The position numbers and the translations under genes were made by a program. Under the pieces are notes generated by a model. The model saw nothing but the letters and a program-made list of their open reading frames with translations. It was not told the origin of the DNA and did not search any database. Below, one piece after another: positions 23,858 through 25,993 of a stretch of 25,993 bases of DNA; the first letter of the stretch is position 1, and every line of letters starts with the position of its first letter. The stretch comes from a virus: the IMG/VR virus record IMGVR_UViG_3300020477_000116, positions 1-25,993 of that record. One strand, 5' to 3'.

Positions 23858-24868
23858 ATGGCACAGGTCTCCGGCGGGAGTGTTCGGGTTGAGAACGGCT
23901 CGAACACAATCCGACACATTTGGGACGTGCAGCTCGAAAACGGGGCGTCCGCCTTTGCTGAAGGTGACGTGATTACCTGGGACGGAGGCAGCGGCAGCAC
24001 AGGGGGTGACGGGGTCGTCGCATCGTTTACGGCCGGCACACTGAGGCTGTACTTCTACCGAACAGCCGGCGCAAATCCGACTGTCGGGGAAACGATCACC
24101 GACAGTACCACTACAAAAACTGGAGCCATCGCTAGCTTCTACCCAAACTCTCCACCAAACTGGAGCACCGACCCAGACATCACCTCGGGTGGAACGAAAA
24201 TGGTGGTGTTTGGATCGGACGCGACGGGGAACTACACGCTAGCCGCGTCCACCCAGCACACTTCAGACACGTTTGAGTTGACGACGAACTACGTCGGAAC
24301 GACTGGAACCATCGTCTCTTACGGCATCCACACTGATTTCACACCGAATCTCGGGCTTCCCACGGTCAACTACGGAGACGTAAACGCGGTTGCGCTAGTG
24401 ACGCGCGGCCTAGTCGAACTCGACCGGCGTGGGAAATTCCGAGGCGCGATGGTCACGATGACGGCGCAGCAGACAATCGCCGCCGCGACCGAAACGACGA
24501 TCGTGCCGGGCACGACCGCCTACGACACGGACACATGGGTCGCGACGGCAAACGCGGGGTTCTTCACAGTGCCGAGCGGCGTGGCGAAGGTGAGAGTTTC
24601 GTTCTCCGTCCGCGCCGTCGCGGACGTTGTCTCGACCTGGCGCTGCCATGTGCTGAAAAACGCGACGACGAGTTACGCCGGGTTTACGGAAACTAACTAT
24701 GCGGCGGTAGACGACGCCACTCCGATCACCGGAAACTCTCCGGCCATCGCAGTGGCGGCGGGCGACACGCTCAAATTGCAAACCCTGGTTTCGGCGGAAA
24801 CGATCGTCGCGCTCGACTCAGCGACGTGGTTTGCGATCGAAGCCGTCGAGCTCACAGCGGCGAGCTAG
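23858..24868 (+). CDS. putative tail fibre / receptor-binding protein with C-terminal jelly-roll-like domain
   Basis: A 336-residue protein whose ATG directly follows the previous stop, with a GGAGGGGGGAG ribosome site. Residues about 1-100 are beta-rich with AFAEGDVITWDGGSGST and ASFTAGTLRLYFYRTAG. The middle (about 100-180) is Thr/Ser/Gly-rich. The C-terminal 140 residues have the feel of a C1q/TNF-like jelly roll: GFFTVPSGVAKVRVSFSVRA, WRCHVLKNATTSYAGF, AIAVAAGDTLKLQTLV and WFAIEAVEL form alternating strands in the right order. Such domains commonly end phage receptor-binding proteins and make trimers. No catalytic motif is seen. Lies between two small cassette genes after J, so probably on the virion surface. 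Confidence 0.7.
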   Translation: MAQVSGGSVRVENGSNTIRHIWDVQLENGASAFAEGDVITWDGGSGSTGGDGVVASFTAGTLRLYFYRTAGANPTVGETITDSTTTKTGAIASFYPNSPPNWSTDPDITSGGTKMVVFGSDATGNYTLAASTQHTSDTFELTTNYVGTTGTIVSYGIHTDFTPNLGLPTVNYGDVNAVALVTRGLVELDRRGKFRGAMVTMTAQQTIAAATETTIVPGTTAYDTDTWVATANAGFFTVPSGVAKVRVSFSVRAVADVVSTWRCHVLKNATTSYAGFTETNYAAVDDATPITGNSPAIAVAAGDTLKLQTLVSAETIVALDSATWFAIEAVELTAAS

Positions 24869-24877
24869 GAGAACCCA

Positions 24878-25225
24878 ATGGCCGAGGTCGAATTGACGGT
24901 GACGAAATTCGGGGAAACAGTCCAGTGGGTGCAGGCGAACGCGGACGGACACGCCTACACGAATGACGGGTTGACGATCTTGATGGTCGATAACACTTCC
25001 GGTGGGGCGTTCACCGTTCAGCACAATGAGCAGAGACAGTGTGACTTTGGGCACGCCACCGTCAATGACACCGACCCGTGCCCTGACGGCGGGATCACCC
25101 GCGTGTTCCGAGCGCAGAACATCGTGCGTTTTAACGACTCAGCGGGAAAGACGCACATCGAATTCACGACCGCAGTTCCAGGCGACGCGACTCTCCGGGT
25201 CGCCGTCGTGTCATATACCTCTTAG
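24878..25225 (+). CDS. small putative virion protein of unknown family
   Basis: A 115-residue all-beta protein with AGGAGA (24867-24872) 5 nt before the ATG. Motifs include DGHAYTNDGLTILMVDNTSG (about 27-46), a QRQCDFGH segment, an 'IVRFNDSAGKTHIEFT' stretch and a closing ATLRVAVVSYTS strand. I recall similar short proteins ('..NDG.. LxVxNG..', '..xFND..G..') in tail regions of other phages, often labelled structural, but can give no firm name. The compact beta-sandwich look suggests a decoration or fibre-accessory protein. Cys and Pro content (CPDGG) is ordinary. Confidence 0.6.
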   Translation: MAEVELTVTKFGETVQWVQANADGHAYTNDGLTILMVDNTSGGAFTVQHNEQRQCDFGHATVNDTDPCPDGGITRVFRAQNIVRFNDSAGKTHIEFTTAVPGDATLRVAVVSYTS

Positions 25226-25234
25226 GAGTCAAAC

Positions 25235-25993
25235 ATGAAACGCGCCCTCCTCGTCGCAGTCCTCGTCGCCTTTTTGACCGGCGGCTATAGCTTTGCCCAG
25301 ACGGAATTCCAGCCCAGCGTGAGTTCAACCGCAAAAATCGCGGACGAGGGGACTACGGTCACCCGCCGCGACGTGCTGAATTTCACGGGCGTCGAGATCA
25401 CTTGCACGGACGACGCCGGAAACGAGCGGACGAACTGCGCCCTCGACACCGGCCTCGCGACCGGCACCTCGGGGACGATCCCGAAGTTCGGAAGCTCCAA
25501 CACCCTCGTCGATTCAATCGTAACCGAGAGCGGGACGACCGCGACGGTGGCCGGATCGGTGAACACGACCGGCGGCGTTGACGTACAGGGCGCAGCGGGG
25601 ATCACACTCTCGAACGACGAGACGATCACCAACGCTGTGGACGGCACGGTGAAGGTTTTGGGGATCTTGAGCGTCCGCGATTCGAGCGACCTCAACGCAA
25701 CGGGCGGCGGAGTTGTTCACGTTGGCAGCAGCGACACCGACTACCTGGCCCTCGACCCGAACGAGATACAAGCGATGACCGGCGGCGCGGCGGGCGAGCT
25801 GCATATCAATACCCACGGAGGCGGGACAAACGTCCACAGCGTCACCGACGGGGTGTTCTCGGTGAATACGAGCGACCTCTACGTGGAGGCGCTGGGCGAC
25901 ATTGGCGCGGGGACGACCGACCCCGACGGAAAATTCCACATCTGGGCGGGCAGCTCCGGCGGTAGCCCGAGCGGCGACTTCATCGTCGAAGAC
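25235..25993 (+). CDS. signal-peptide-bearing tail fibre-like protein (partial, 3' end missing)
   Basis: An open frame of 253 codons runs to the right edge with no stop. AGGAG (25224-25228) lies 6 nt before the ATG. Residues 1-23 are a classic Sec signal peptide: MKR, then ALLVAVLVAFLTGG, then SFA before Q (probable cleavage). The next part has a DEGTTVTRRDVLNFTG block and two cysteines (ITCTDDAGNERTNC) that could form a disulfide. Then come Gly/Thr-rich beta repeats (VNTTGGVDVQGAAGITLSND, DGTVKVLGILSVRD) and, at the edge, FHIWAGSSGG followed by DFIVED. I associate this 'lHIWaGSxG..(L)VVE(D/N)' block with phage fibre proteins that end in an S74-type self-cleaving chaperone, but the C-terminus is outside the window. 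A secreted or lipoprotein-like host-modifying protein is the alternative. Confidence 0.75.
   Translation, partial: MKRALLVAVLVAFLTGGYSFAQTEFQPSVSSTAKIADEGTTVTRRDVLNFTGVEITCTDDAGNERTNCALDTGLATGTSGTIPKFGSSNTLVDSIVTESGTTATVAGSVNTTGGVDVQGAAGITLSNDETITNAVDGTVKVLGILSVRDSSDLNATGGGVVHVGSSDTDYLALDPNEIQAMTGGAAGELHINTHGGGTNVHSVTDGVFSVNTSDLYVEALGDIGAGTTDPDGKFHIWAGSSGGSPSGDFIVED

Noticed and set aside
1-25993. tRNA genes, CRISPR arrays, insertion sequences, integrase or att sites
   Set aside because: I saw no cloverleaf-like sequence, spaced repeat array, transposase or recombinase motif, or flanking direct repeats.

Overview
The window is the head and tail morphogenesis region of a lambda-like siphovirus, either a phage or a prophage. 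Gene order follows phage lambda closely: TerS (Nu1), TerL (A), W, portal (B), protease with nested scaffold (C/Nu3), decoration (D), capsid (E), head-tail joining (FII), tail terminator (U), tail tube (V), frameshifted chaperone (G/GT), tape measure (H), M, an L-position protein, K and J. The sequence looks GC-rich, with tightly packed genes and ATGA/TAATG/TGATG junctions. A Gram-negative host is inferred from the gpK/gpJ-type tail tip and from a Sec-type signal peptide on the last protein. No integrase, tRNA, CRISPR array or IS element is visible, so the host and the prophage state cannot be fixed.

Layout: (1) 1-1270, minus strand: a two-gene operon encoding a zinc-ribbon-like protein and, running off the left edge, a member of the phage GP88 ('gene product 88') family. 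A good sigma70-type promoter lies at 1309-1337. (2) 1271-1591: a non-coding divergent region with many short inverted repeats, where a packaging site would be expected. (3) 1592-8472, plus strand: packaging and head genes, ending in two abutting hairpins, the second a textbook intrinsic terminator (8526-8562). (4) 8575-15360: joining, tail tube, chaperone, tape measure and tail-tip genes. (5) 15312-23486: an 8.2-kb gpJ-like central tip protein. (6) 23486-25993: a receptor-binding/fibre cassette whose last, truncated protein carries a signal peptide.

How it works together: TerS/TerL package DNA through the portal into a shell of capsid protein built on the nested scaffold, matured by the S49 protease and capped by gpD. 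W, the FII-like and U-like proteins join and close the head and tail. The tube is polymerised on the tape measure with the G/GT chaperones. M, the DUF1833-like protein, the NlpC/P60 hydrolase and J form the tip.

I found no clearly new stand-alone system. The most unusual items are the signal-peptide-bearing fibre at the right end, a small beta-module shared by two tail proteins, the double hairpin after the capsid gene, the in-frame scaffold start, the predicted -1 frameshift, and the compositionally distinct GP88 operon. Family assignments come from recognising sequence patterns and gene order; no database search was run.
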